A stretch of DNA of 64,000 bases from Suillus spraguei (Eukaryota; Basidiomycota; Agaricomycetes; Boletales; Suillaceae), in the NCBI GenBank assembly GCA_016800925.1, contig JABCPU010000024.1, forward strand, positions 124,001 through 188,000, written 5' to 3'. The position numbers and the translations under genes were made by a program. The notes under the pieces are model-generated. The model made no database searches and was not told where the DNA came from. It saw only the letters and a list, made by a program, of their open reading frames with translations. This document shows, piece by piece, positions 1 through 16,530 of this stretch. Every line of letters starts with the position of its first letter. Position 1 is the stretch's first letter.

Positions 1-800
1 AGAAACACTCACATCTACTCGCTCGCATAACATCACAATTCCCTGCTGAACCCAAAACCAGCCTTACAGAACAATGCTCACAAAGTATACTGAAGACTGG
101 ATGAGATCAGATACATTGTCCAGGATAGGAGGTTCAAGTGGCCACCTGGAGGAACAAATGAGAGAATGGAAATGAGCAGTTCACCTACTGTAAGGCTGTG
201 TCAGAGTTCTCCTTGATAATTCAATCAAAGGAAAATAGTTTTTCAAGTTGAATCCCTTTGCAGCACCTGGCAGTGACAATGCATGTGTATAGTAAGTACT
301 ATGCTTGCTAATTGCAACTTGACAGTAATTTTGTATGAAAACTTGTTGTTGAGTTGCTTAAAGATGTTAACCTCAGATAAATTTGGTCTGTGTCAAGTAC
401 TAGGTATTGTTTTCGGGGGTTGACAGGAGCCCGAAAAAATCACATGAATTGGAAATCGCTCCCTCCTTGCGCGTAGAAAATAGAATGTAGCATATTCGCG
501 CTATCAAAGTCGTTAACGTTAGATGCCAGATAAGAACTCGAGCATAACAATACTGCTCATGCACTCATGGTCATGTGAAAGAGGAAAACGCTAGAACAAA
601 ACGTTGTGCAGCAAAAAAAAGTGCGGTAATATGGTCCGCTCATGCGTGCGTTCTGACTGTAGATGGATCGATAGTACCTGCATGCATCTAGTGTACATGC
701 TACGCGGGAGACAAATACTCAAAAAACAATTACAAAACATAATCTCTTACCTACCATGGATCAGCTTGGTGAAACACCAATCACATCGTGTCATATGGGC
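1..800. other. Intergenic, left edge
   Basis: No gene is supported here. There are only short open frames without family similarity. The stretch lies downstream of the fasciclin gene stop and holds AT-rich sequence with no repeat that I can recognise. Confidence 0.5.
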
Positions 801-2464
801 TTAATCATCTTGCACGGCCCATTGTGGCAACCACTCCTCCCAATCCTCCCACTGGTCGACGTCACCCGATTCATGCCCATGGTGTTTATGGTCTTTGTGG
901 TGGCCACGAGGATCGAGCAAGTTTGTAATGATGTGCAAAGCGCCATTCCGTGCGGGAATGTCATACAGTCCAACATTGCGACCGTTGACCATGAACCTGG
1001 TGAAGTAGCGGGCAGGACCAGGAAGAGGAATTTTAGCTTTGTAGCGCGCAACATGAACATCTAAGGAATAGTTCTCCAGTAGGGTCGGAAGGGTGAGATT
1101 GTAAGCGTATAAAGGTTTGCCGGAGGGGTCTGCGGGGACACCAGCTTGCTGGTCATCAATGAAGGTAGTATAAGATGCAGTGTCATGCACGTAATCTACA
1201 AATACAGTTAGATGGAGAAGATCACTTTCTCAGTTTACTCGCCTGTGTGCAGCACGACTTGAGGCACGATATGATATTCCAGAAGTTTCTTGAGTGCTTT
1301 GGCGCCAAAGGGCGAAAACAAGAAAAGTCTTAATTTGTGGGGAAGACGCTGGAATGCTCCTGATGTGGGGGCAAAGAAAGTGGTGATTTCTGCGCCGATA
1401 AATGATCCATGACCACCATCCTTTCCGGGGGTCCACCAACGATCAACCGCACCAGTCAAGTCCACGCGCTGAATAGCAGACGTCTGCACAATGTAAAATA
1501 TAAAAGGGGCGAAGAAAAAAGGAACAAGATTACAAACTTACCACGTATGAGAAGGCCTCAGGAGCAATGAACATCTCACTGAACAAGGAAGGGGGAGGCA
1601 GGAGTGGAATGTTGATACTGTGGATTACACCTAATCCATCGTAAGCATATGCTCCGTGATTCAGTATCAAATCCAGCTCACCATTGCTAGCCTCAATATC
1701 GCGTCCTATAACATTTACCACAGTGTTAATCCTGAGACGAGGTGGAACAATCGTGCTCTGAACGCTCAAGCGCAATGGCTGATAGTCCATGCTCCCATCT
1801 TTCAATGTCAGATTCGTTGCATATGTAGAGTTTTGAACGAGTGCAGCAGAATCCAATTTCTCAGGTAGGATATGATATGCGAGGATACCGCGAATGATGC
1901 GGCCAAGTGCCTCCTTGCGGTGGTCCTTGTCACGAGACTCGGGAATGTCATCAAGTTCTTCAACCTGAAGGACGAGGTGGCCAAGGTCATGAGCTATATC
2001 ACGCTCATCCCCACGTTTAGGTGCAAGAGACGCGGAACCGAGCTGATGATTGTCATCGTCGTCTCCGGGTGAGGGGTGACGATGTGGGATACCTGTATTT
2101 GGAACTGCAAAAAAAGTGATGCTGGAGAGGAATGATGTCAAGTAGTCGAGGAGCACTGGTATAGGGGTACTTACCTGGCCGCAGGGTCGTCCAAAAGGTC
2201 GATGACCCTGTCGCTCAAGTCAATGGCTTTGACTAAACGCGAGTACCTGCTAAGCTGTTAGAATGTATCAGACATGATATAGATTACGATTGACCTTTCG
2301 TCGTCTTTCAAAACCTGGTAAACTGTCCTTTCCTCAGAGAGGGGCGTGAACATGCCCCAGCAGCGAACTAGCCCCTCAATAGGAAATTGCGCAAGCCAAG
2401 GAAGCGTAGGAAGAGCATATGTGCCTCCTACACAAAGTAGCGGCACAAAATTATGAACTCTCAT
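801..2464 (-). CDS. Secreted protein with two fasciclin (FAS1) domains
   Basis: Predicted extracellular or cell-surface adhesion-type protein. The start at 2464 gives a hydrophobic N-terminus (MRVHNFVPLLCVGGTYALP) that reads as a signal peptide. The upstream in-frame Met would bury this signal. After short exons resembling the start of FAS1 (around 2170-2260, 'YSRLVKAIDLSDRVIDLLDD') comes a long exon at about 1545-2100 with FAS1 features, including 'ILAYHILPEKL' and 'GVIHSINIPLLPP'. A second FAS1 domain follows in the exons at about 1240-1480 ('LLEYHIVPQ') and 801-1190 ('NGALHIITNLLDP'). The C-terminus is rich in His, Asp and Trp (HHKDHKHHGH, then an acidic Trp tail), which is unusual and could bind metal, though that is only inference. 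FAS1 proteins in wood- and litter-decay fungi are common, but their substrates are mostly unknown. Exon ends are approximate. Confidence 0.8.
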
Positions 2465-2825
2465 GTTAGTGCGCCTATTTCTGATGGATCGGACCAATAA
2501 TGACGGCGGAGAGGAAACGTGTAACTGGAATAAGAGGGGCTAAGGGCCTTATATAATCCCCAATGCTCTCCGCAGCATGAGCGGTGGCATCAACCGCGCA
2601 TGACAGTGCTGGCACAAACATGGTCATGGGCGTCGTTTGTTGGTGCACAGGGTGATCGATTATCCTGAAAATGGGATCTAGACCTGATACAGGGGAACAA
2701 TGCTTTCACAGAAGCTTCTACGGCGAAGTCAGCATGTATGCGTTGTAGTATGCAGAGTGACAACTGGTATTATACTATGGGGTTACAGAGTGTTATGACA
2801 ACATCCGACCGTGAGCATATTCGAT
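2465..2825. other. Intergenic between the fasciclin and VMA1 genes
   Basis: This 361-nt stretch holds the VMA1 3' end and the fasciclin promoter, since both genes are read leftwards. No other element was recognised. Confidence 0.4.
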
Positions 2826-5169
<2,344 letters not shown>

Positions 5170-5364
5170 CGTGCACAACTATGACAGCTGCTCAACAGCT
5201 GCTGCTCCGAAGCCTAAGCAGCATGCCCAAAGCGGAGTGTGAATATCTTCGGTGGCTGCCGAGGCGCGTTACCAAGTGCAGTGACGCGTCCCATAGCATA
5301 AGCAGTCTGTCGTTGCGCACTGTTCTCTCCATCGTCCGGAACACTTATTTCACCATCCGACACG
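5170..5364. promoter_or_regulatory. Shared divergent promoter, VMA1 / RPT1
   Basis: Only 195 bp separate the start codons of VMA1 (-) and RPT1 (+), so both promoters and 5' UTRs must fit here or overlap. No defined factor site such as a PACE element could be identified with confidence. Confidence 0.6.
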
Positions 5365-7226
<1,862 letters not shown>

Positions 7227-7839
7227 ACTATTTAACTCTTGCATGTATTTTTTTTTCAGATCACGCATTTTCATGGACTGCTTGAGCATTCTGTTGGTGA
7301 ACCAAGGACTCTGTACAACTGGGCACACTCGAGTCTCGACGCTTTAGTATTGACTCGTCATGAGTGAAACCACTCGAGCTTTTTTTGCTAATTTCGAGCT
7401 CGCCTGATACCTGTGCTCTTTCCAGATGGACTTCTTGCATGGGTTCATGAACGTCGTGTACATTAGATATTCATGACCAGGATATATAATGCTATGATTA
7501 ACCCCAGGGCGTAGAACAGCGCAGCAGAGTGCTGCGCGCAGTATTAAAACTCCGTTACCGTTGATATCGGCAGCTGACTTTTGTGTGAGTTCACCACTGA
7601 ACTATCCCAGTGGCTCAATTCTAGCATGATCGTTCGATGTCCATGTTGTGTCAAGAAATTTGTTTTCAAATACAAATTTTGTGAAAGTACTTGCTAACTT
7701 CTGTGGGGTACCGACTACACCGGAAAGGATAGTGATACCAGCCGCCTACTCAAGTACTTAGCGCAAGTTACCAGATGATGATCAAGTTTGCACTCTGTAC
7801 TATTAAGTAACTGCTACTTGAAGATTGAACTAGTTCCGC
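7227..7839. other. Intergenic, RPT1 3' UTR and kinase promoter
   Basis: No coding signal is seen. It contains pyrimidine-rich and T-rich tracts just after the RPT1 stop and presumably the promoter of the following gene. Confidence 0.4.
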
Positions 7840-9351
7840 ATGATAATGATCAACCTTCCAGTGCGCACTCTCACAACGCGTATCATCCAACGGCGGCGGT
7901 ACCATGTCCGTCGTGCACCGTTGCCACCTTCTGTTGAATCCACTCGACTTCTCGACTCGTTCGTGGAACATCCGCCACTTCCTCTAACGCTCTCAGCCCT
8001 TGTGTCCTTCGGGAACCCTTTGACACCCGCATCTGTACTGCGCTCAGTAACGTATGTGCTCTCGGAGATACCAAGACGTATGGCCCGGCGCGTCCGCGCC
8101 CTCGAGGGGTTACCATTCATTGTCGGCACTAATCCATATGTTGCACGAACTCTCGACGGTCATAGAGACAGTTTTAATGTACTTGCCACTTATCCCGAAG
8201 TGCGCACACTCGAGGATAACAAACATTTTGTCGATGAACTCGACATACTCGTGCAGAGACATAGAAATGATATACCAACCATGGCCAAGGGGTGCGCTCA
8301 TCCTTGTACTTTCATTGGTTAACCTGACTTCAACAATTTTCAGATTTCAAGAGTGTTCGCGGTACATGTCTCCGACTCAAGTATCCAATTTCCTTGACGG
8401 TGCTATCAGATCTCGTATCTCTGTACGCCTGATTGCTGAACAACACATTGCGCTCTCACATGCACTTGATACGGATCCCGCCACCGCCGAGGCTGGCGTG
8501 CTTGTGCACAATGGTGTCATTGATCCCAAGTGCTCCCCAGCAGTTATGGTCCGTATGTGTGGCGCATTCGTCAGCGAATTATGCGAGGCGACCCTCGGCG
8601 CAAGCCCCAACATTACGATTGACGGGTGTCCAGAAGCTACCTTCGCGTAAGTTCAACGTACCTATAGCAGAACCTATCAGTATAATCTTCCTCCACCTAG
8701 CTATGTCCCTGTGCACCTTGAATATATCCTCACCGAAATGCTCAAGAATGCATTCCGCGCTACCGTAGAGCACCATCATAAGCTTCACGGCCTCGCTTCA
8801 TCCCATCTCCTACCACCCGTACAAATCACCATCTCACCCCCCACTCCACCCAATCCATTCCTATCAATTCGAATTCGTGACCAGGGTGGTGGCGTCTCAG
8901 CGTCCAACATGGCTCGTATATTCTCGTACGCTTTCACTACCGCAGGACATTCCAACGACGATAGTGGAGACGGTGGGCCGTACGCCGCCCAGCATATCGG
9001 CGGGAGCGCAGCGATTGGGAGTGGTAGTGCAGGAGAAGGCGGAAACCTTTTCGGCGAGATCACAGAGAAGGGTATTCAGGTAGGCCTTGGAACAATTGCA
9101 GGTTTAGGGTACGGGCTCCCTCTCAGTCGGTTGTATGCAAAGTGTGTTCGGCTTCGCTTTTCATACGTGCCTAGCCTCATATTGACTTTGTAGATATTTC
9201 GGTGGTTCATTGGATTTATTTTCGCTTGACGGGTGGGGTGAGTTTGAATAGGTTCATACGTCGTTTCGGACTTGCTGATGATCATGCAGGCAGCGATGTC
9301 TTTATCAAACTTAGATGTCTATCAGAAGACGCAGGTAACGCTGAGATATAG
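7840..9351 (+). CDS. Mitochondrial dehydrogenase kinase (PDK/BCKDK family)
   Basis: Protein kinase of the GHKL fold that phosphorylates, and so inhibits, a mitochondrial 2-oxoacid dehydrogenase (pyruvate or branched-chain). The N-terminus is basic and Arg-rich with no acidic residue in the first 27 positions, as expected for a mitochondrial presequence. The regulatory helical domain has 'RTLEDNKHFVDELD' and 'QECSRYMSPTQVSNFLDG'. The ATP-binding part has N-box 'YILTEMLKNAFRATVE', G1 'IRIRDQGGGV' and G2 'GLGYGLPLSRLYAKYFGG'. Five exons fit: 7840-8291, 8344-8646, 8701-9141, 9194-9237 and 9290-9351. Joining them restores 'AKGFQECSR', 'ATFAYVPVH' and 'DGWGSDVFIKL'. A Ser/Gly-rich stretch sits between the G1 and G2 boxes. 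I cannot tell from sequence alone which dehydrogenase is the target. A second start at 7846 is equally possible. Confidence 0.9.
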
Positions 9352-9608
9352 GTCCATCGGATTTGGTAATGTTTAGCTGTATTTCGCATCCAGCATTTCG
9401 CTACACCTATGGTTGTCTCTGAATAGCTATATTACTTGTGTCCCTCTTGATACTAGTTAATGCATGATGGCTTAAATCTGGGTATCTAGGAAGTCGGTGA
9501 TCAGTTGATCAGCTAGCCTTTAGATCATGGTCCTCTTCCAAGTTCGAATTGGTAGTATTATCTCGGGTAACTGGACTGTGATTTCTTTGCAGAGGGGTAT
9601 GAATCCAT

Positions 9609-10434
9609 TTAGTTATCTGAGATAACAGTGCCAAACCAGTGCCTCGTCATCGTGAATTTACCATCATCTTGCATTGCAGAATCAACCCGGCCAACAAATT
9701 TTTGCCCTTGTACTATGAGGGGCAGCCAGCGATCATCACCATCCCACATCGATTCATACGGGATCGGCGACACTATTGCGTTTGCATCAGACGCGGCGGA
9801 TGGTGTGATTGAGAACCACTCTGGTCGCATTTCATCTGACCTGAATCCCGTCCTTGAATTCAACAAACCCCATAGTTGCACAGATAAAAAGGACCTACTC
9901 TGTAGGTGTTCCCGAGTACGTACGGGCAGAGAATATCTCGATCTGGAACGCCCATTCAATGCCTTTCGCCATGAACAACAGTGATCCTGCATGTTCGAGG
10001 GGTGCATCAATGCCGGCCTCTTCCTGAATCGCACGTCAATATTTGGCACTTGTGTCATAGGAATGAAGTTGAAAGACTTTAAGTTCACGCATTGCAGCTT
10101 CAGTGAACGTCTCTCCTGGTTCGACCTTGCCACCAAACCCATTGTACCTGAAGTTATTGCAGGATCCAAAATCACTCTCCGTAATTGTGACGAATACGCG
10201 GAAACTTACTTGTTGATGCCAAATCCACGTTTCTTGAAACCAAGGAGAATCTGAAAGGTGAAGCGTTCCCCTCGGATGGGTAGACTGTGTGATGTCAGTA
10301 CACACCTTATCGTTTTGGATGATGAACGCGTTGGTATAGAACCGCTTTTGGTCGAATGGCAGCCAGTCTGCCACTCCCCCTTGAACATATTCTACGAGGT
10401 TTCCTTCGAGCCCAGGAGGAAGCATGGATGTCAT
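9609..10434 (-). CDS. Nudix hydrolase, MTH1/NUDT1-like (oxidised purine nucleotide sanitation)
   Basis: The family removes 8-oxo-dGTP and related oxidised purine triphosphates from the nucleotide pool. After splicing out an intron (acceptor near 10021), the full Nudix box is 'GGKVEPGETFTEAAMREL' followed by KEEAGI, which fits G-x5-E-x7-REUXEEXGU. Other MTH1-type blocks are 'LLGFKKRGFG' and 'YNGFGGKV' before the box, and 'EEMRPEWF' and 'MWDGDDRWLPL' after it. The N-terminal extension MTSMLPPGLEGNLVEYV is typical of fungal Nudix proteins. The second Met at 10425 is an alternative start. A Ser/Ala-rich insertion lies between EEMRPEWF and MWDGDDRW. The stop is at 9609. Confidence 0.88.
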
Positions 10435-10943
10435 TTCGAGTGGTTCTCGGATTAATCTGCCTACAGATTGGTGCTAATCGCATTGTTGAATCCGCATTAG
10501 TCATGTATTCGGTACCGAATATCGGTGGAACTACTCAATGAACTCGGTACTACGGTTTAAGGGCGTAGCCATCAACTTGCGCGTTGTTTATTTCCAGGGC
10601 TCTTGCCAAACAACTTCCGCTTTAGATCTGTGCAAGCCTACAAACAACAACATGTGGACGGAATTTGAAAAGGATATTGAAGTAAAATAACAAAACCTTT
10701 CGCATCAGATACAACTCTGTGCTTGGCTCACGCCTCTTTGAGTTTCATACTCAACTATAGCCACAACAGTATTTCCATTTGCGCCCCTCGAGCAAGTGGG
10801 TGGCGACAGCAGTACTAGTACTATGGTATTGGGCCATCAGAGATAGCTCAACGAAAAAAAACGCACTCAAACATAGGCACACAAATTGAATCACGGCTTC
10901 CCTCTGGAATCAGCTGACAATGTCTATTATCTCAAGTTGAGCG
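10435..10943. other. Intergenic between the Nudix and MFS genes
   Basis: About 500 nt holding the Nudix promoter and the MFS 3' UTR. No gene or repeat was recognised. Confidence 0.4.
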
Positions 10944-12937
10944 TTATGCTCTTTCCATGATCTGCCTTCTAACAAATGTATATCGCATGATCATATACAT
11001 TATACCACCAGTCACTGAAGTGATCTGTTGTCGAGTTCATGTGAATTCTGGAGAAAATGGTAGCCATTGTCAACTCACCCCAGAGAACACAGCGGGTATC
11101 CACCAGGTATAATTCGATGTCAATAGAGCACCAGATATGGGTGTTCCTGTTAAATAATCAGAACTCGAGGCAAGAAATTGCATAAAGACGCCTACCGATC
11201 AGACTTCCAAACCCTGTAATGATTACATGCGAATTTAAAATGATGTAGAAGTGTAGCTGATGCTACCCACCACTAAGGAAGAAACTGACGCCCATCCGCG
11301 CGCTATCATCTAAATCAGATGGTTTGCATATCGGCATTTAAAATAGCGCTCACCCAAGCTCAGAAAGGTCGGGCGTTAAAGTAGCTGCAAGCGGAGCCAT
11401 CATCGCAATATCTGCATCATCGACCAACCTGTCAAGAAATTTTTACCTGGTAGAAAAGCAACTACTTACATAGTCCTGCAAAATAGCCATATATCACACC
11501 AAGTACAACGACGCTGGCCAGGCTACTCAATCCAATCATGCCCAAGATGAGCACACCGCCCGAAATTGTTGCAAATATGATTAAGTTTGGAACTCCCGTG
11601 AACCCCGCGATGAACCCTGACGTAACTCGTGCCACACAATTGGACACGTTTAAAATCACCAACTAGTGATGCTGTCAGCAGGTAGATCACTTGCATAACG
11701 CTGTATCCCACAGAGTAAAACGAGAAGGTAACGCTGAGACCGTGCTTGATAGAGTCGAGTTGGATGTAGAACAACGGGAAGTAGAAGCCAGTCTGGAAAA
11801 AAAAGCCCCTGCAGGACAGTCATTTGAAGGTTTTTGTAAGAAGTTGTTTGAGGTAGGTCTTACCCTGCTATCATGAAAAGAAATGGTGCATCATGAATGC
11901 ACTTTTTAGCTACCACAACATAGTTCACCGGTGTCGTCGGCGGATCAAGGCGAGTTCGTATGCATAGACATGCAATCAAAAGGAGTACGCTGACGAACCC
12001 TGCGCTCACACGAACACTATTGCCAAAACCAAGGCGACCATTTAGGAGGTTATTGAGCATAATCGGATGGATGATAGCACCCAAGGATGAACCCGTAGCG
12101 ACGAACGTCATGGCTAGTGTACGTCTCCGTCGGAAATAATGTGAAACAACAGCTATGCATGGGACATACACGAGCCCCGATGCGATACCCAGGCCTACAC
12201 CTTGAGCAAGGAATATCTACACCCAATCAGACAACGAGATCGTAAAGTTAGGAGATGTTACCTGATAATACTGATTGGGTTTTGACAAAGACAGCATGAA
12301 GAGAAAGAAACTCTGTAAAAGCGATCCAGTAATTAGGAGGTGGTAGCTAGGTAAGTTTGCTGAGTGTCTTCGAAAACCTCCAATAAAGTCACACCCACAA
12401 GTATCCTCGGTCATATAGTGAGCCTGATATAAGGCCCACAGCGGTGGCTAAAAACGTGTTCAGACTCCCGATCCATCTTCAGGAGACCTTGAGCATAGCC
12501 GACGTCATGAAGACACGAATGGAAACTCACGATATGGCGGACGATGTTTCGTTTGTAAGGTAATGTTGGGTATAGAAGTCTAGAGCGTGATAAGTATAAT
12601 ATTCCATTTCCACTTTCATATACAGCAATACCTTGGTAGACACCAAATGAAGTGGTATAACTTTAATTTTCCGTCAAGAGCCATTCTCCATCAAAAAAGG
12701 TAGCACCAGACTTACCCAAACCCGCACACTTGTATAAGAAACCTAAGCAGATAAAGTAAGGCCCAATTTTACCGCCCACGTTTGGGATTCTTACGCTCCA
12801 AAAGTTGTCATCCAAGCAGCCAAACCACCTTCGGGGAACTCATGTGGGTGTGAGGAAAGGTTGGAGTCCTTGGCTGAATGGGATCCTTCCAGTGTCTCCG
12901 AACCCTCCTTGTCTTGTTGGGGGGCCATATACAACAT
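10944..12937 (-). CDS. MFS transporter, monocarboxylate permease (MCT/SLC16-like)
   Basis: Plasma-membrane major facilitator of the fungal monocarboxylate-transporter-like group; the substrate is not predictable. The N-terminus is hydrophilic (the region after the starts at 12937 or 12928 is rich in Ser, His and Glu), followed by the hallmark 'EFPEGGLAAWMTTFGA'. Later blocks typical of the group are 'PNQYYQ', 'GLGIASGLVYVPCIAVVSHY', 'RRRRTLAMTFVATGSSLG', 'IHPIMLNNLLNGRLGFG' and 'LGMIGLSSLASVVVLG'. The C-terminal part is spread over very small exons that rebuild 'ARMGVSFFLSGFGSLIG' and 'TPISGALLTSNYTWW', ending at the stop at 10944 after 'RYTFVRRQIMERA'. About ten introns are needed, so exon ends are provisional. 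No disabling change was seen. Confidence 0.85.
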
Positions 12938-14245
12938 TCGAGGCTCGGATTCAGACGGCATCCTGGACTAGGACGACTGACAATGATAGCAGCTGTATAT
13001 ATACTTACGTGGACCCCATATTCATCAAGGCACGAGGTAATAAACCTAGTCTCGGCCTGTCGGGAGAGTGAGAGCGTCCATACAGACTAATGGGAAACGG
13101 GTTAACTTGAAGCAATCAAACAGACCATGCACCTGGCACTTGCCTACTATGATCGTAGCCAAATTTACTTTATATCCTTGAGCAGTACTTGGAAGAATTC
13201 GCTACATCCACCTGCACTACAGGAGGACTAGATGATCTGTACAAAAAACCATTCATCGAGGCCCGCATGTTTTATGACAAACTTGAAACGGAATATCTAT
13301 CGGCCTGACCATGTGGCATGCTGTGTTTTGGAGCACATGATGTGAGTACGGCGGTTTTGCATACACCCGGAGTGACTGTGGCGCACACTGGCAACGCTAG
13401 CATTTTTCACAGCCCCAACACGGGTGGTTCGAGTTTGCAGGCTCACCTTGATCTGGTCCTCAGGGCCTAAGTTCAATTCTGTAGTATCAGGGATGAAAGA
13501 TTTTCCCGTAAGACACCGTCTCAATGACCAATTTTGTATTTGATACATTTCCGACTGACAACCTGTACGTCAGTGACGAAAAGCTCGAGTGTTCACAGTG
13601 ACACCGTTTCAATGATCGCGAGTATCCAACCATGGCTGAAATTTTGCCAAAATTCAGCATGCTCAAGCAGTCCGAACCCACTCTATGGCAGTACGGGGAA
13701 ATTTGCACTTAACAAGTGAAGGGGAGGCTTCATGTGAATGATGTCACCCTGCCGATGTTCCTACATCACGAACTGACTCTCCTAAGTTTTCTTTTAGATT
13801 GTATTACCTCCGTACGGCATACCGCAGATCCGTTCAAATCCGCAGCGAAGCTGACAGTGTCATTGACTTGGATAATAATGGAATGAAACACGGATGCGGT
13901 GTAACTCACCCTCGAGGTGACAAACCTCTGTTTACTAACTATTATAAATCTCGTTAGTAACTAAGTTAGGCAGTTTAAAGTCAGCTTGATTATCTAAGAT
14001 TTAGCGGATCGTCACCGTTGGTACCATCGCACCTTCTCACTCACCGTCAAGACCCCCCTGTAGCATGTGAGTGTTGCCATTCCACATCTTCGTCTCAGCA
14101 TAACTGTTTGGATGTGATTCGAACTGGAAGGAGTAGTGGAATTCGAGTGGTTGGGGTGGATGTTGTTCGATTACTCTGGATATGATTCTGTGACACCAGA
14201 CACGATACTGATTTCAACTCCTTCAATTTATCGTAGCTCACAACA
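12938..14245. other. Intergenic, about 1.3 kb
   Basis: No convincing gene on either strand; the open frames are short and lack family similarity. The right end must hold the RPL10 promoter and 5' UTR, including a pyrimidine-rich stretch near 14030-14060. Confidence 0.4.
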
Positions 14246-15052
14246 ATGGGTCGCCGTCCCGCCCGCTGCTACCGTTACTGCAAGAACAAGCCCTACCCCA
14301 AATCACGGTACAACCGTGGTGTCCCTGATCCTAAAGTTTGTTCACGAAAGACTCGTCACTCAAATCCTCACCTCTCCACAGATCAGGATCTTCGATCTCG
14401 GCCGCAAACGTGCCTCAGTCGACGAGTTCCCCTTCTGCTGTCATCTTGTATCTGATGAGTACGAGCAGCTGAGCTCCGAGGCGCTCGAAGCAGCTCGCAT
14501 TTGCGCCAACAAGTACGTCACCAAGACATCTGGCAAGGATTCGTTCCACATGCGTGTCCGTGTGCACCCATTCCACGTCATTCGCATCAACAAGATGTTG
14601 AGTTGTGCTGGCGCTGATCGGTTCGTGACTTTGTTTTCCATTAGCGGTGCGAGTCCTAGATTTTTTCACACAGGCTACAAACTGGTATGCGTGGTGCCTG
14701 GGGTAAACCCTACGGCACTGTCGCCCGCGTCAACATCGGCCAGATCATCCTTTCTATTCGGTGCAAGGAATCCAATGCTGCTGTCATCCAAGAGGCTCTT
14801 CGCCGTGCACGGTACAAGTTCCCCGGCCGTCAGAAAATCATTGTCTCGAAGAAGTGGGGCTTCACAAATGTGGCTCGTGAGGACTACATGAAGCTCAAGG
14901 AGGAGAAGAGAGTGGTGCAGTGCGTATCATTTCAAGTTATCTGGCGAATCTTTTGATTCATACTTTTGTTGTGCAGGGATGGAGCTTATGTACAGTTTAT
15001 TCGTGCCAGAGGGCCCTTGGAGCAGAACCTGCGTGCTCAGCTCAAAGCTTAG
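14246..15052 (+). CDS. RPL10: 60S ribosomal protein L10 (uL16)
   Basis: Universal large-subunit protein uL16, which binds near the peptidyl-transferase centre and is a late assembly factor target. Four exons fit exactly: 14246-14335, 14382-14620, 14674-14919 and 14977-15052. They give [20 protein letters not shown] at the start, then '[15 protein letters not shown]', '[20 protein letters not shown]', '[19 protein letters not shown]', '[15 protein letters not shown]', and the end '[11 protein letters not shown]'. Length (about 215 residues) and all family blocks are as expected. All introns use GT..AG. Confidence 0.97.
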
Positions 15053-16404
15053 ATTCATACTCATTATGCAGATAATTGCTCTCAGTGGAATGAGTGGAAG
15101 ATGGACTGCAAGTGCGTGCATGCTAGGAATCTATCACTTTATGCGAGATAACTTATGTGAGTGGTGAGAAAAGTATATGCACCAGCTTCACATGTTTGAA
15201 CCGCGGTGTTGCTTTAATCCGTGACCGCCTACCATATACGAGGTTCGATATGTAGGCGCAGACATAAGCAGTGCCAGAGTCAACACCAATATTGCAGCAT
15301 TATGGCCATTATTGGCCGCCACATTGTTCCAGTTTCAGATACTCGCAGATCATGTCCAACAGCACCTGAGGGGGGTGATGGAGAAGTTCCAGCTCGGTTT
15401 CTTGACAGCCTCACTTCATATACTTGTGTGCACCCCTGATTTCAGATAATTTCGGAGGTCGAGACAATGTAGTGTTTACTGGCGGCCTGTCGACTACTCC
15501 TGAGGCTCGTTGCCAGTGGTATACTAATTTCATCGTCCAGACGCGTCTTCTTTCCCTGCTGCTGGCATCCTCGAGCTTAAGTTGACTCATACCCTTTTAG
15601 TCTTCCCGTCAACTCCGGGTGACCTGCTCTCTGTTCTCTTCTGTTTCGTCAACTCGATCAATGTCTTTTGAACCATCATTACCTAAAGGTCTTACCTTCT
15701 ACTGCCTCACACTGGCAGGCTACGATGAGCATGAAGCTCTTGGCTGCAACCCTTTCTTGGCAACAGACAGGGCGAGGGGCGTCTCTTCATCGCCGTAGGC
15801 TCTACGGAGCACTTGAAATGAAACCCTCGCCTCAGATAGCATCATCAACTACCGCAAAAGCGGGCAAAGTGCCATTCATCTCGCCACCTTGACAGGAGCA
15901 TGTCAAATCACGCAGAAAAGCCCTCTAGTCAATCTCGCCGAGCGACTTAGGTCAATCCCGTAGAAACTGGGGCTACATCGGGAATCACAGCAACACCACC
16001 GCGAAACACACCACTGCCAGCTGGAGGTAGGGTATATTGTCATCCAACAATGTACTCGTTAAGTACAACCCCCGACTAGTTGAATATATCGTGTTTTATG
16101 ATGATCTTCTTGACCTGCCTCGCATTTGACCTCATATTTGATCCAAAGAACCAGTGTTACATAGTCAAAGTAGAAAGCTACTGTACACGAAGATACCTTT
16201 CCATGAGGTGGACAATGGTATAGTCCTTGGCTTTCGCTTTACATACAACAGTATAAACAAAGCAGGTAAAGATCAGCCTCAGTAGTGGACCACTGTTGGA
16301 TATTGCCCGGTTCTTGTAGACGACTAAACAGCATTTGTGTATGGAACGTAATTGCAAATCGTGATAGAGTCAAGGCTCATGCATCATGATATGGTTTATC
16401 TGAC
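15053..16404. other. Intergenic, about 1.35 kb, with possible gene relics
   Basis: No intact gene. Open segments exist around 15444-15580 (reads 'GRDNVVFTGGLSTTPEARCQ') and 15660-15790 (reads 'LTFYCLTLAGYDEHEALG'), but they have no start context, no family match I recognise, and stop quickly. They could be relics of a gene or chance frames. Confidence 0.3.
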
Positions 16405-16530
16405 AAGTACCATATATTTGAATAGAAGAATGAGCATTGCATGGACAAATTCTCAGAGTAGAAAGTTATATCTGTGCCACTCCGTGGCTATACCACGATC
16501 ATGAATGCTCTGCCACTGCGTGTCAGTCTT

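Noticed and set aside
604..1064. Plus-strand open frames over the fasciclin gene
   Set aside because: They are short, lack similarity, and mirror the conserved FAS1 coding strand, so they are shadows.
14105..14130. Minus-strand tRNA-like T-loop (gttcgaatc)
   Set aside because: The flanking bases do not pair as a T stem, and no cloverleaf could be built.
15668..15892. 74-codon plus-strand frame
   Set aside because: No family similarity. A neighbouring frame is equally open for a short distance, so this is probably degenerate or chance.
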